Origin: Hysterangium stoloniferum
Lineage: Eukaryota > Basidiomycota > Agaricomycetes > Hysterangiales > Hysterangiaceae
Assembly: GCA_015178975.1 (NCBI GenBank)
Contig: WHVD01000204.1
Coordinates: forward strand, 62,001-126,000
Length of the DNA: 64,000 nt
Direction: 5' to 3'
Part shown: one piece after another, positions 11,213 to 23,108 of the stretch
How the letters are laid out: every line of letters starts with the position of its first letter
Numbering within the stretch: the first letter of the stretch is position 1
Made by a program: the position numbers and the translations under genes
Notes under the pieces: generated by a model
What the model was told of the DNA's origin: nothing
The model's input: only the letters and a program-made list of their open reading frames with translations
Databases searched by the model: none

Positions 11213-14200
11213 CTAAAGGCCATTTTCTGAATCCGTATTTATCAAAGCCCAGCGAACATACTTCTTGACCAGCTCAGGTGCGACAGCTCCAAACTTCATG
11301 CTTGGGGCGATTTGAACACTCAGAGAAACGTCTAATGCCCGCCACGTATCGCTACTTGCCATCAACTCCGAATAAAATTCCAACAAAAACACAGCAGGGT
11401 TTGTCGACGTTAATTGTGTCTTTAGTGCCATACTAGCATTCGCAGTTTTCTCGACCTGTTTAATCCACTCTTCCGTGGGAATAACTTTGACCTTGCCGTT
11501 ACTTGCGGCCAAAAACATTTTGGTAATGTCTGACCAGGATGTCGTCACTGGATTCTCGAGATGATAGTAACTCAAGCTGGACTTTTCGTCAAGAGCTAGA
11601 TCGATGAAACCCGCTGCTGCTATGTCGACAGGGAGCCATGCCGCAGCCTGGGAGTGTTTTAATGAGATTGGTATAAAAGTATCAGGAAATAACATACTGG
11701 CATTGTGTCTGGGAAAATACCAAGTGATAAACTTGATGCGAACAGACGGGGAATAAACTCTGTTCTAGACCAGTAGCCATTTATTGTAGATCCTGATAAT
11801 TGGCCAGATCGTATAATGGTGGCCGGCATCCGGAGCGTCCGGGACGCAGAATCAATAAGCACTTCTGAGATGTATTTTGCTTGTCCATAACCAGTGGTGC
11901 CCGTCACTCCTGGGTCATAAAACCCACGTTCTGGAATGCTAGATTTCGGATAGCTTGAGACAGCACCGATAGAGGATGAAAATGCAAATCTAGGCAGGCG
12001 CGTTCGTTTAGAAGATCTGGCTAATTCTATCAAGTTGAGGACCCCCCCGATATGTTGACTTTCAAATTTTTCCAATGGTAGCTTGAAATTGAGGTCCCAA
12101 GCACAGTGGAAAATATGTGTCACATCGGCTTGAATCTGTCATGACAGTGAGCACTTTCACACATTGCTGATGATTATGCTCACCCTGTCCAGGATATTCA
12201 ATGGAAGTCCGAGGCCACGTTTAGAAAAGTCAGAAGAATAAACCCCGATCCTATCGGATTCTTCCACCAATTTGTCTACTGATAGAGATCTGATTTTAAA
12301 TGCATTCTTAAGATGATCCAATGTCTTTCCGTCTCGCAATAAACAGTAAACATGCTTCACGTCTGGTCGATCGAGCAATCGGTCAAGAACATGGCTGCCT
12401 AAACTGCCCGTCGAACCAGTAAGTAGAACAGTGATGTCGTTAACCAGAATTGTTGGGGGAGCCGTCGGGGCGAAAGAAAATCGATGAATGCATTCATCAA
12501 TTTGATTACATCTGTCGTCCGCTCTATCTTGGTTAAGCACGCCACGGATGCAATTCAACGTAAATGTGGTCAACTGGTTGATGGTTGGTCGTATATATAC
12601 AATGTTAGCCGGGACAGAAATATCGGATCCGGAGTTCTTGATTAAGGATATTAGAGCAGCCCTAATTTGGATGGCCACCACGGAGTCAGCACCTTTTGAA
12701 CCAGTCAACTCGGTACATCGAAGTGAAAGCAAGAATAAAAGCTTCACCTGTATCAAAAATATCCATATTATCGTCCAGGGGTTCTCCGCAAATATTCCAA
12801 ATGATGTCCCGAAGGGTGCCTCTAACGTGCATCTCATCCACCTCAAGCAACGAGGTTTGTGTCTCGTAGCCGCCTTTAAGTGAGTCGTACGCGGCGTTGA
12901 TCTCGTCCTCGTACAGTGCTCGAGTGTCACGCGTTTTAACACTGCCCTTGTCAGAGGTTACAAATGGTTTGGATGGCTTCTCGATAAGCACCATCTGTCG
13001 AATGAGCCGGGAGTGCTTAGGAATTATAGTATTCGCCATCTCAACGGTTTCCCAAATACTCTCTCTGAACTTGTCCGGATCGAAATCATCGGTAGAACGT
13101 TTCGCGGGAGAAATGATGACTCCGTTCAATGGTCTTGCCGCTCCAAAGATCACTATCTGTCCAATCCGATCGTCCTGCGATAGCAAGGACACTTGCCAGG
13201 TCGTGAGATAGGTTAGGAAGATCGATTCACTACCATAGTGATCCTCACCTAATTGTCGATCATCTGTTTTTTCACCGGTGCTCAGCACAGTCTAGTAGGT
13301 TCACAGGTCAAAATGATCTAAATTGAAGGAATTCCACACTTGCCACGTTATCTTTCCGGCCTACATGTTTCCAAAGCCCTGAGAGTATTGTTAAATGTGC
13401 TTGGCGCTGGGAACAATTGACAGCATACCTTTCTCCTTTGGATGAGGCTCCCAAACATCGTTCGTGGCGAATCCAAGTTCGTGGTTAAATACCAATGGCT
13501 CATTGGCTAGAGTCTATGAACAGAAAACTGTAAACAAAAACTCCGCCTGATATGTGAGTGGAAGCTCACTCCTACTACCAATTCGCATTGTCCTGAATTG
13601 TCTATTGGTAAGAAATGTAGTTTGAAAATGTCCTCGCGAAAACGCATATATATCCAATCATTTATTCTGTCGATTGGCGGGTTGTCAATGTCTGTTATCA
13701 ACATTGTTTCGCTCCTAAAGCCGATTTTTTGAGTAAGGATATACCACCATAAGTATGCCACTCACATGCCAAATACATTCATAAGCGGGACTCCCTTTGC
13801 GACCAGAGTATTGCCTGCAGTTTCCCTGAGAGGACCGCCACCAAATAAGATCGTCCGACTGTATTCCCTCAAGAGGGCAATCATTTCATCTCCGCCATCT
13901 ACTATATCTTCCAGAAGTGATGGGGAAATGAATGAAAGGGATGAACCGAGCTCCTTTAAGTGTCGGAGTAGATCGATGGCATTTAGGGGTCTACGGAGAG
14001 TAAAGAAGGTAGGTACGACCCCAGATCCAATCGGCCAACAAGTAGCAGGATACAATCCCATGCCCTCTAGCAGTATAAGATTGAGAGCCAGTATGATATT
14101 AAAAGAACGCACATGGAATAGTGGCAAAGGTGTGTAGGCCGCCAATCCCGCGAATGACTTGGCTGTCCTGTCTTTAATACTGTCTACGAAATGTCGATGC

Positions 14201-14915
14201 GTGGAACGGATAGGCTTGGGATGGCCTGTGCGTGTGTGAATACAATTGAATGCACGATCAAAGAAATTTCCATGCCTGAGGACCCGCTGGTATGCATGTA
14301 AAGCGCCACGTCGTTCACAGATAATCTATGACCTAGTTGAATATCCCTCGGAGTGGATGACTTGGCCACATCGGGTATGTCTTGCAGCTTGAGTGTGACA
14401 AGCTCTGGTAGAAGATTCTTGAGTTCGCCTTCCACATGTTCGGTGGTCGAATCCAAGAGAATGCACTTGGAATTTACAGTCGAAAGTAAGTGATGAATAG
14501 CGGGGATACTATTTCGAGTTGACAACAATAGCGGCTACAACTGCTAGGTCAACGGGGTCCCTTCAAAACGACACCCTAGCGCTTCGCTCACCGCCCATCC
14601 ATTCAGCCAGGCTCCCACGACATAAGTATAGTAACGATAAGAACTAAGAGCCAGAATAGCAAACACAACCGGAGAATCGCTACTCCCTAAGTCAAGAGCC
14701 CCCCAGTGAAGCAACGCATCAGCAGCAGCCACTGAGTCTTGATATAATCTTCCCCATGTAATATCTTCTAAATGAGAGTTATTGTTTTCGTCCTCGATGA
14801 GAACTCTGGCAAAGAGTCGTTCGGGAAATTGGGTTCCGATTTGAGTATATAGATCAGGGATCAGCACATTGTCCAAGCAAACTGGGTCATCTGGGCGTAA
14901 TGGCGTCGGTGACAT
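11213..14915 (-). CDS. NRPS-like carboxylic-acid reductase, domains A-T-R
   Basis: About ten exons give roughly 1,070 residues with the A-T-R layout of fungal NRPS-like reductases. Adenylation domain: MSPTPLRPDDP at the start, ALYMHTSGSSG (ATP-binding loop), MNVFGM|SETM and GLWKHVGRKDN. Carrier domain: MDIFDTG|ADSVVAIQIRAAL, whose Ser would carry phosphopantetheine. Reductase: NAD(P)H-binding LLTGSTGSLGSHVL, then SSSIGAVSS and the GYGQAKYISE Tyr-x3-Lys pair. The C-terminus is APELVKKYVRWALI. Enzymes of this class activate a carboxylic acid as its adenylate, load it on the carrier and release it as an aldehyde or alcohol. Most introns are phase-consistent, including a 57-nt in-frame one that removes two TAG stops after LNGWA. 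One is probably GC-AG (14226-14275). One join, near 13200, is uncertain because reading through and splicing both leave something odd. The substrate cannot be told by eye. The nearest ATG in frame is used; upstream TTG/CTG codons are not credible starts. Confidence 0.88.
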
Positions 14916-15970
14916 GTAGGGCTGGTTACAAAATGAGACAGACGAGGAGGGGGTCAGCAAGCTAGCAGTGCAATCCTTCAGGATGAAATACGACGAGCGA
15001 CAAGGAGCAGGGTCACGGATTCCCCATACCCACAGATATAACGGCCCTGACTCTGTAGAGAAGGGGCCAAGGAATCTGCATTTTCAAATGGGCTGCGCGC
15101 GGCCAAAGTGACAAGGTCCAATTGCATCTTCCGTCCAAAGGGAAAACGCGTCTGAATCCGAAAGGAACACGCTTCCCTCGCATCCCATCATAAAATTAAA
15201 GGAGTGTCAATTGGCCGGCGAAGGGTACTGCCTTACTGATGAGAAAAGGGAAGGTCATTGGGCTCGTGGGACAGTCGTGGCTGAGAAGACTGCGAGGGAG
15301 TATGTCACTCGCACTAAGTAGGTGTGTATTATTTCGATCACTGCAGACCGCATGGAGAAATATGTATTCCCAAGATAAAATCCCAGAGACCCCGAAGACA
15401 ATTTCAAGAAAAGCAGGCAGTAAGCCAAAATGGCAACGTCCATTGCATTTCTGGCACTCTATTTGACAATTATTGCATCTTAAGTTCTTAGAATATTATA
15501 GACAAAATAATGAAAGTGGGATATTTTGTGGCCCGAGTCTCAAATCTCCATGAGGTGGACCGCCGGTACTCCGTGACCGCCCATCGCAATGAAGAGAAAC
15601 ACAACTAACAAACTTCTCATTTGCTTCTCATCACTGTCAATTCTTAAATGGTCATTAGTTCATTAGACATGACGTAAACTCGGAAGCAGTTAAATTGATC
15701 AGGAAAGGAAGAGCATGTGGCGCAAGGGTAGACGCCAGTCACGAGAGGAGATTATATATATATATGACAGCCTGTCACCTTCAGATCACAGCCAGAAAGG
15801 TTTGTATTACATAACGCATCGAATCCAACAAGATACCGAGAAATCTGATTGCCACAGCTTGCCTAATAAGTCCAGATTAATCATCCTCCTCCAATCGATC
15901 CAGAGAGGCAACTAAAACAAGATGATCTAGCGGAACAATGAATTAATATACACCTCGTGATAAATCTCGA
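14916..15970. other. Promoter of the NRPS-like gene and 3' flank of the RUS gene
   Basis: About 1 kb with only short unsupported open frames. No ATCWGATAA motif was seen here by eye. Confidence 0.5.
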
Positions 15971-17684
15971 TCATCTTGATTTTTTATCATCCACCACCTC
16001 ATGATGAACGCGGCGTAATCTGAGACAAGGTGTCGTCAAAAGGGCACCGTGATGGGTGTCCCATCCTGCTAGTGTCAGAGCTGGTAAAAAGTTGGAGTAG
16101 GTACTATTCACTGTTTCCAGACTCCTCTCCACACATTTTAGCGTCTCGTCGGTCCGTGAAGAGAGGGGTCCAGCTTCATTAATGAGATGCGCTAGTTCTA
16201 TGGCATGGATCCAGGCTTTGATATGGTCTGGCGCTTTGGACTCTTTTGTGAGAGATATACAATAATGATATCGCGAGGGATTAGTGAAGGATGAGGCGTT
16301 GATCCATAATAAGTATTCCTCTAAAGCAAAGACATGCAATACGCCTTGAGTCCAAGAATACGCCTCTGGATGATCAGGCGTAGGAAAAAGTCCTTCAAGT
16401 CCGGTTCCAATTTGGCAGCTGCCCAAGGCAGCGCCTCCTTGGCCAGAAAGGGTACCTCCTGCTGCAAAAATCCTCTCTTTTTTTGCAACCTCAGATGGAG
16501 TCAGCACTTTTCTCATTGTCCTGTAATGCTCGTATACAATATTGGTTCGTTGGCGATTTAACGAGTCCATGGTGACCGCACGAACGGCAAGATAGTTTGT
16601 AAACAAATGAATTACAAGCAGCAGGAGCAAAAGCGACCAAGTTGCGCTTGGGGAGGTAACTCGAGATACAATGAAAGATCCGGCCTATCATACATGGATG
16701 TGTTATTTTTTTTAAAGGCTTCGTAAAACCATGACTCACCAACATTCCCAATAGACCGATTACTGTTTCCTGGCTTGAGTCTTTGGCATTGAGATCACCG
16801 ATGTTGTTGAATTTCGCAAAGTGGACACTCAACGCAGCTTTGGCACCTCCTGCAGCGACGCCACATAAAGCACGAAGAGACCCGCTCATGCAGAGAACGA
16901 ATACACGAATGGGCTTGGGGAGTGCGGGCGAGAGGCAATCCATGATCATAGCCCCATCATTGAATATGTCGGCGAGTAGTCTATACCGTTTTGCTTCGGG
17001 TTCGAGGGCTGTGCCTATTCGCCATGCAAACAAGATGGCTGGTGAAATGTTATGTAGGAATGGGATCTAATAGCAATGGAAAATTGACTTACTGGCAAGG
17101 CGACTCACGGCATCTTGCGTGATAGTAAGCAAAAGAGCGTGAGTAGCCGAGGCATTCGCATCTCCCACACCCACGCCTTTGCCCCAACAAATGTCAGTAG
17201 CGTTTAGAAAAACTATTGAGAGATATACCTTCCAATACAGCCCGCGAGGCAAGAAGCCCCGCTATGGAACTGCTGAATGCCTGCAACGAATCGTACAACT
17301 GATATCTGGTTTTCAGGTCATCCTTCTCTCCGAAGAGGGTACAGCTATGACCACGCACTCGAAGTAATCTTTATTGGGGTCAATTGGTCAGGAAAATTAA
17401 CCCGAAATGCAAGCATCAAAGTAGGCTATTAACCTGAGCTGACGGTGTTTGGGTATCCAGCAGGCATAAAAACATGTGATAATGTTGCTGCAACATTCTG
17501 TAGCATACTGGGACGCTTCTGATGACTAGCCTCATCCTGAGAAACGGTCAAACCACTCAGTATATTATCAATTAACGTTTCTCGATATTCTCACAGAAAA
17601 AATTGCCCAGCCTTTCTCCGATACGTTGAATCGACGATACAATTTACCAGCTTCGTCTTCTTCCAGAAAAGCTGATGTTGGCAT
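15971..17684 (-). CDS. RUS (root UVB sensitive, DUF647) family membrane protein
   Basis: Spliced minus-strand gene. The conserved core is clear: FMPAGYPNTVS, YQLYDSLQAFSSSIAGLL, ASRAVLEGIGVGVGDANAS, LFAWRIGTALEPEAKRYRLL, the diagnostic NAKDSSQETVIGLLGML, and a hydrophobic stretch (LLLLLLVIHLF) followed by NYLAVRAV and TMDSLNRQR. Introns are 50-65 nt and keep frame. DUF647 proteins act in vitamin B6 homeostasis and UVB signalling in plants; fungal members are uncharacterised and predicted to be integral membrane proteins. The chosen start (MPTSAFLEEDEAGKLYRRF) is the first ATG of the conserved part. An in-frame upstream exon to about 17868, with a hydrophobic run LLIVGTGFVLLFP, joins well (AL|STSVLNN), so the true N-terminus may lie there. 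Confidence 0.85.
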
Positions 17685-17869
17685 GGTCTCTTCGCGCGTG
17701 TTATTCAAGACACTTGTAGACTGATAAATAATTTTTCAAATGCAGATTTCGACTGCCACTACTCACAGTGCAAGATCAATGGGGGCGGATAAGTCCGGGA
17801 ACAGAAGGACAAAGCCTGTTCCCACGATCAGGAGGCAGCGCTCTGACGACGACGGTCTCGTTGAAAAAA

Positions 17870-18853
17870 AAAAATTTCCTGTGTTGGAATTGAATGAAAA
17901 TGGTATATCTAACGTCATACATCTCAACTACATTTCGAATAAAATAACATTAAAAAGAACTGAATAAGGTTCCATCCCCACCTGGAGCTTCTCAGAGCTT
18001 CTCAGACATCGCCAAATATTCCCTCTCGATTTCAGCCATTATATGGGACGGAAAGGTGCGGTGAGATATGTTTTTTGTTGACCCAGACTGACCCAACACC
18101 GCTGACGCCTTGAGCATAAGCTGATATAAACCATGCAGCATACCCAGATACGAAAGCCCAGAACCCCCAGATCCAAAAGATTTTTTAATCCTCTGCGTGA
18201 TATAATACCCAGGGTCTGAAATTTAGTTTACGGACCGACCACCCTTGAATCATTTGCAAGTAATAGTGTGTTCCTCATATGGGCGTCAGGCGCGTCAGGC
18301 ACCCCATTCATCCCACTAATATTTCATTTCCTGCAAATGATACCATAGTAGGTGTTTATGTTTGTTGAATCCGGGATAATAGTGCCTCGGAAGGAAAAAC
18401 GCACCCTTCATAAGAACCACCCAACTGAACAACTTTTCGGATGCAGAGGAAAGACGCCTCTTTGTCGACCGTGGTAGATTGGGTAGATTGTTGATACGGC
18501 TCGAGTTTGCCTTAGACCTGCTTACCCATGCCATTTTGAATGAAAAGTTTTTTGTAAATAACCCGCGACGTGGGCGCTTATAACGATAGGTCCCCCAAAC
18601 AGACCCAATAAAATAAAATAAACCCACAAGGCTAGGAAATCGATCTCTTTTCTTCTGCATTGCCTATATCTCTGAAATAAATATAGAAAATAATAAAAAA
18701 TTGATTCCATATAACTCAACCCAACCGCCTACAATGAATCTCTGGAGGTGTTTTCCTTCATTTAGCGGACATGGCTTACGGAAGAATGTGTCGTTCGACT
18801 TCGTAGGTACGTCGTATAATCTATGCTTCTCAACCAGTAACCAGATCAAGAAT
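17870..18853. other. Intergenic DNA, no supportable gene
   Basis: About 1 kb between the RUS gene 5' side and the UNC-50 3' end. Open frames here lack family resemblance. Confidence 0.5.
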
Positions 18854-19950
18854 TCATCCAAAATATACATTAAGAAACGAGTTTGCTACATTGAAGCCGA
18901 GTAAAGAGACGATGTAGGAGCAGAAGAGCGGGAGTAAAGGAAACAGTAGTAGTTCAGTACGAATCAGAAATGGAAGGCTTGACATGCCCAGGTAAGTTCC
19001 ATAAACGTATTGACCCAAGCTTGCGAAAAAAACCGGGGTTAGTATATAATAAACCATAAACTTCAGCTACTTACGCGGCAAGATACACCGTATTACCAAC
19101 CCACAAACACACCCAATTATCTATTGTTATGATCGAAACCAGCAAAAGCTGGGCAACACCAAGGGCGAGAAAACATGGGAAAAATGAGTTGATTGCGACG
19201 TCAAATGCATAGCCCCATTCGACACGGGTGTTTTCGGCATTGGCGTGTGAAGGTGGTGCGAGGAGGAGGGTGTTGGAAAAAAAATAGAGGACAGTCGCAA
19301 CGATAATGCTGCTGAGGAAGAAATCTCGGAAAATCATAAGGAGTGAGAGCTGAAGCGCAGCTAATGGCGATAATGAGTAGACTAGGGACCACAGCAGTGA
19401 GACGACTGTCTCGCAAAACAAGGTAAGCCATCCAATAAATTTAAAAAAATAAATGAAATGAATAACGTACATATGATTGCTGTGGATATGAGGACTAGAA
19501 TAGCTGGATCGTCTCGCGCCCAGGTATTCTTGGTCTCTGTGAGACATTTGGGCAGTGTCAATGTACATCCACGCATGGTAGTAAAAGATCCTAACGCTTA
19601 TGGAAATAAACATTCTTATAACTACAAGAAATTGCGTAAAATTAGAATCTCCATATTACGAAAGCAGAACCGCGACGTACACTCTCCGCGGTGCAATACA
19701 AAGATACGTCAACTGCCAGGCGGCCATTTCAAAGTCCTGAGATAACGATACTGTTATCAGTAGCATTCTTTGCAGACATAGTTGTTACACATGCCAACTG
19801 GTTGAACTTATGAATTCGTCTGAATATGGCTGGCACTCTATTGGATGAGCTTGATGGATAAGGGGAAGAGCTGGAGGTACGGCCGAACTGAAAGTTGAAC
19901 CCATTGGGCGTAGTGGGTGTGGATACGGGAAGAATGCTGCTTGGATTCAT
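18854..19950 (-). CDS. GMH1: UNC-50 / Gmh1 family Golgi membrane protein
   Basis: Six exons encode about 250 residues of the UNC-50 family. The N-terminus is a Ser/Pro-rich segment, MNPSSILPVSTPTTPNGF. It is followed by FRRIHKFNQL|DFEMAAWQLTYLC, IAPRRV|YKNVYFHK|QTKNTW and ARDDPAILVLISTAII. Hydrophobic segments follow (FRDFFLSSIIVATVLYF), then VEWGYAFDVAINSFFPCF, WVGNTVYLAA|LGQYVYGTYL and GMSSLPFLIRTELLLFPLLP. The length and five or so membrane segments match the family. These proteins reside in the Golgi; UNC-50 supports nicotinic receptor traffic in worms and Gmh1 interacts with Arf-GEFs in yeast. The first intron appears to be GC-AG (19737-19794), because a GT donor two bases away would break the frame. 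The start is the first ATG; an in-frame TTG upstream was not used. Confidence 0.9.
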
Positions 19951-20347
19951 CGAGGCATGGGCCTGTTTTCCCAAACGTCGAAACAGCGCGGCGGACAAGT
20001 TGAATGTGTGAATATTGATTACCTATATTCAGGCGCGCGTTGTTGTCGGGGTTCCAATTTTGACCGTTGACTCAAAAGTCCATGTAATATACACATGAAG
20101 GAGACGATTTGCAACTATCGCTGCAATTCCCATGGATATTGATATATATATAATTACATTAGACAGACATTGACTTCGCATCACAGAGAGTTCATGATGG
20201 CTCCACTTTCATCAACTAATGAGGTATCTACCCTTTGGAGTATTCTCTAATACTAGATTATAGGCATTGAGGTCGAAAGTGAATTAGATTCGGTACTTTT
20301 CCATAAACGGCCTTGAATGAAAGCGGTTAGCATACCTCTACAAAAGA

Positions 20348-22470
20348 TTATGTTGGACAGGCTGAACTCACTTCTCGGTATAATCCTTCCAATTTCATCC
20401 TCAACAAACACTTTCCCATGACGGTTTCTCTCTTAGGGTTCAGCCATGCATCCCACAAGCCACTTCCCTCAGGCACACGGGCCTCCAGAGCACTTTTGAC
20501 CAGCTCCCACCCACGACCGTTATGATGGAAGCCGAGGACGCGTATCAGGCGATGGAGATGGTTATGAATTAGCGTGTGATACAGACGCTTGTACGCATCG
20601 TGGACGTCATCGACGACAATGCAGTGGTTCGGTAGCGTATCAAGGAGTACACCGGTAGATTCAAGGAGTGTCGGGACATGGATCCTTACACCGCCAAAGT
20701 CTCGAAATACGAAACCATTAAGTTGTCCGGTGACTTCATCAAATCGAGCTAGTGTGTTCTGCCCATGAGCCTCGAAGGCAATACCATTTATGAGTAGTGG
20801 GGGAATGAAGGCATCAAAGATTAAATTGACGTATCTGGCACCAACGTTTATAAGCTTACTCCAACCTTATAAGAACGTGCAATGAAGCGACACTTACCGC
20901 TCAAGAAATTCGAACTTCTTTTCTGCGGAATCCAAGCCAAAAACCGTAACCACCACAGGTTGTTCACCAACTCCGTCATCGTGTCCAATCTCCGCTAACG
21001 CAGCGGCAACAATGACTTTTTCTCCCCTGGATTCTCCAGAATAAACTTCCCTCAAAATGGCGGTACAGTGTTTGGAAACCTCCGGATCATCGTGCTTGTA
21101 TACAGCACTTGCAACTTCGTTTTCCGTAATTAGGACACGGTTGTCAATGGCGAGCCGCGGAACGATATCTCGACCGAACTTCGGGCCAGAGTACGCCGTG
21201 AAATGCGAGATAGTACGCAAAGCAGAAGATATTTTTATGCTCACAGCCAGTTTCAAAGTGATATGGGGAGAGCATGGAAGAGTCAACGTCCTAGAGAGTA
21301 TTCAAAATGAAAATGGGGTAACAATAAGTTTTAAAAAACAAACCGAATGCTGGCTTGCGCTGGTGCAAGAACACTGAATTCGTCGGATATAACAACAGCA
21401 TCGGGAAACTTCGAAACTATATTAGGGATCTGCAGTTCATGCACCGGGAACAGCATGTGATTCGCGGGTATTTCGAGAGGTTTCCCAGCATTCTTGGCTG
21501 CAGAATCCTGGAGTGGTGCCAACAGCTCCTCGAAATCGCCTTGAATGAGGAGACTCGAGCGAGGGATCGATACGAAACGAACATGTGGTTGATAATAATC
21601 ATACTGCCCTGGATGGATCATAGGGAGGGGGTAAATCGTACGGCGCGCACGATGCATCTAATTTAGGTTTATCAGCGTGAGTACGCTATGAGAACGATAA
21701 GGCTTACAGGATGAGTCGGATGACCTTCAACTAGGGATTGTTCCCATTCCAAACTAGAAGAATTGAGGGTGGGCCGAGTCGGACAAGTTTCATAAGCATG
21801 CTCTGTCATGAAAGAATGTTAGGCGTGTTTCCAACAAGGCACCACGAAGCAGGACTACTTTGCCATTCAAATGAACTATGAAGCTCTTGAGATACAGCAT
21901 CTTTATTTTCAGGGATGAGCTGACTTTCCGCTGAGAATTTATTCCATAGATGGAGTGGATCCAATGACAGAGACAATGTGGTGTGCTGAGTCGTCAAGTT
22001 GTGATGGGAAAAAGGGAGCCCGGAAAGGATGGTGGAAGGAAGGTCCAGCTATATTATTGTCAAAAAAGTAATAATCCTAGGTGCATCCGTATATCACGAT
22101 CAAATCTCACCTTCAGGACCGGATTTGACTTGGGCTCGACCCGCACCTCATAGATCCAAGGAAGCATATCCAGAGGGTCCATAAGCCCAATTTCCTTTTC
22201 GATGGTAGCATCACCTCGATTCTTGAGGATGGGGACGCTGCGAAGAAAGATGACCACAAAAATATCAGACGGGCAGTAAGGCTCCTTCAACGAGAGATCC
22301 GCATCGCTAGCTCTTTTTGAAAGGACGATACAGGCTCCAATGGTGTTGGGGGAGTCGATAGGAACAAATACGGCCTTTAAAATGGACTCTGTGATGAGAC
22401 ATGAGAGAAGACGCGAAGTGACCGCAAAGGCGGCGCGATCGGCAGAGGACAATGAAAGTAGGGAAGACAT
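20348..22470 (-). CDS. IucA/IucC-type NRPS-independent siderophore synthetase, copy A
   Basis: About six exons give roughly 600 residues. The start is MSSLLSLSSADRAAF, which matches the start of copy B. Order of conserved parts: GLMDPLDMLP; DPLHLWNKF; the ATP-site block LVEGHPTHP|MHRARR near 21720; FPVHELQIPNI; KISSALRTIS; AFEAHGQNTLARFD; GFVFRDFGGVRIH; NHLHRLIRVLG; and ending GKCLLRMKLEGLYRE. The family condenses a carboxylate such as citrate with an amine or alcohol using ATP, in the cytosol. All joins examined keep frame. The end is uncertain: read-through stops at 20348, while a very short 34-nt intron would extend it to 20284. It is transcribed away from copy B from a shared 638-bp region rich in iron-type GATA sites. 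Identification as IucA/IucC is firm; product and partner substrates are unknown. Confidence 0.9.
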
Positions 22471-22715
22471 TTCTTCGTGAAAAGAGAAAGGGATGGTATA
22501 TGGGTTGCCTTAGACGAACTCCTACGTGGATTTATATCCAGGCGGGTGAACTGAATATTATGGGGTCGTAATACAGCAGCAGACGTTCAATTGGTGATTG
22601 CCAAGAAACAAGAGCAACGTGGAACGGAGAATACTGAAATGAGAAATAATAATCGTTAAGGGGCCAAGGTCTTTGGTGTCGGAGTCTTGATCACATTTAT
22701 GACGCTTTGTCTGAT

Positions 22716-22724
22716 ATCAGATAA
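22716..22724 (+). promoter_or_regulatory. ATCAGATAA site 1 (iron-type GATA motif)
   Basis: Exact match to ATCWGATAA, the published target of SreA/Urbs1-type iron-responsive GATA repressors. It is embedded in CTGATATCAGATAACGCG. Confidence 0.75.
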
Positions 22725-22745
22725 CGCGCTTGTCTGATATCTGAT

Positions 22746-22754
22746 ATCAGATAA
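22746..22754 (+). promoter_or_regulatory. ATCAGATAA site 2
   Basis: Exact match, 30 bp after site 1, preceded by an overlapping palindrome (CTGATATCTGATATCAG). Confidence 0.75.
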
Positions 22755-22770
22755 TTCTCGCTTGTCGGAT

Positions 22771-22779
22771 ATCAGATAA
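22771..22779 (+). promoter_or_regulatory. ATCAGATAA site 3
   Basis: Exact match, 25 bp after site 2, again followed by CGCG. Confidence 0.75.
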
Positions 22780-22925
22780 CGCGAGATCGATAGATAGATC
22801 ACCTAATTTTAATCGATTTCCAACAGCGTGGTACCGTTCGGCTAATTCTGAATGTCACATGGTGCCGTGTCACAAGGGGGCCGTCGAACCCGGGACTGGG
22901 GTTTCTAGTGTACCTGTCCACTGTC

Positions 22926-22934
22926 ATCAGATAA
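22926..22934 (+). promoter_or_regulatory. ATCAGATAA site 4
   Basis: Exact match, 183 bp upstream of the copy B start codon. Confidence 0.72.
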
Positions 22935-23019
22935 TTTCTTCGTCAACAACCCTCGAAAATGCCTCGAGGATGCCAAGTAAGGTTACTGGATCATTAATTC
23001 CTGGTATTTCAACTAGAAA

Positions 23020-23028
23020 ATCAGATAA
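23020..23028 (+). promoter_or_regulatory. ATCAGATAA site 5
   Basis: Exact match, 89 bp upstream of the copy B start codon. Confidence 0.72.
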
Positions 23029-23108
23029 CCCCTTCTAAAAAGGCTTGGATATTAAGAGACGGCTTTTCCTTCCTAGTGTTGAGCTACTAGTGGCAGATCC
23101 CTACAGTC

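Larger units (their letters stand above)
22471..23108. promoter_or_regulatory. Shared divergent promoter of the two siderophore synthetase genes
   Basis: 638 bp separate the two ATGs. The middle holds a run of near-repeats built from TGATATCAGATAA with CGCG(CTTGTC) spacers at 22711-22785, then more isolated sites to the right. The arrangement allows co-regulation of both genes. Single sites are listed separately. Confidence 0.85.

Noticed and set aside
18316..18719. 114-codon minus-strand frame
   Set aside because: No conserved motif and no splice partner; the region is treated as intergenic.
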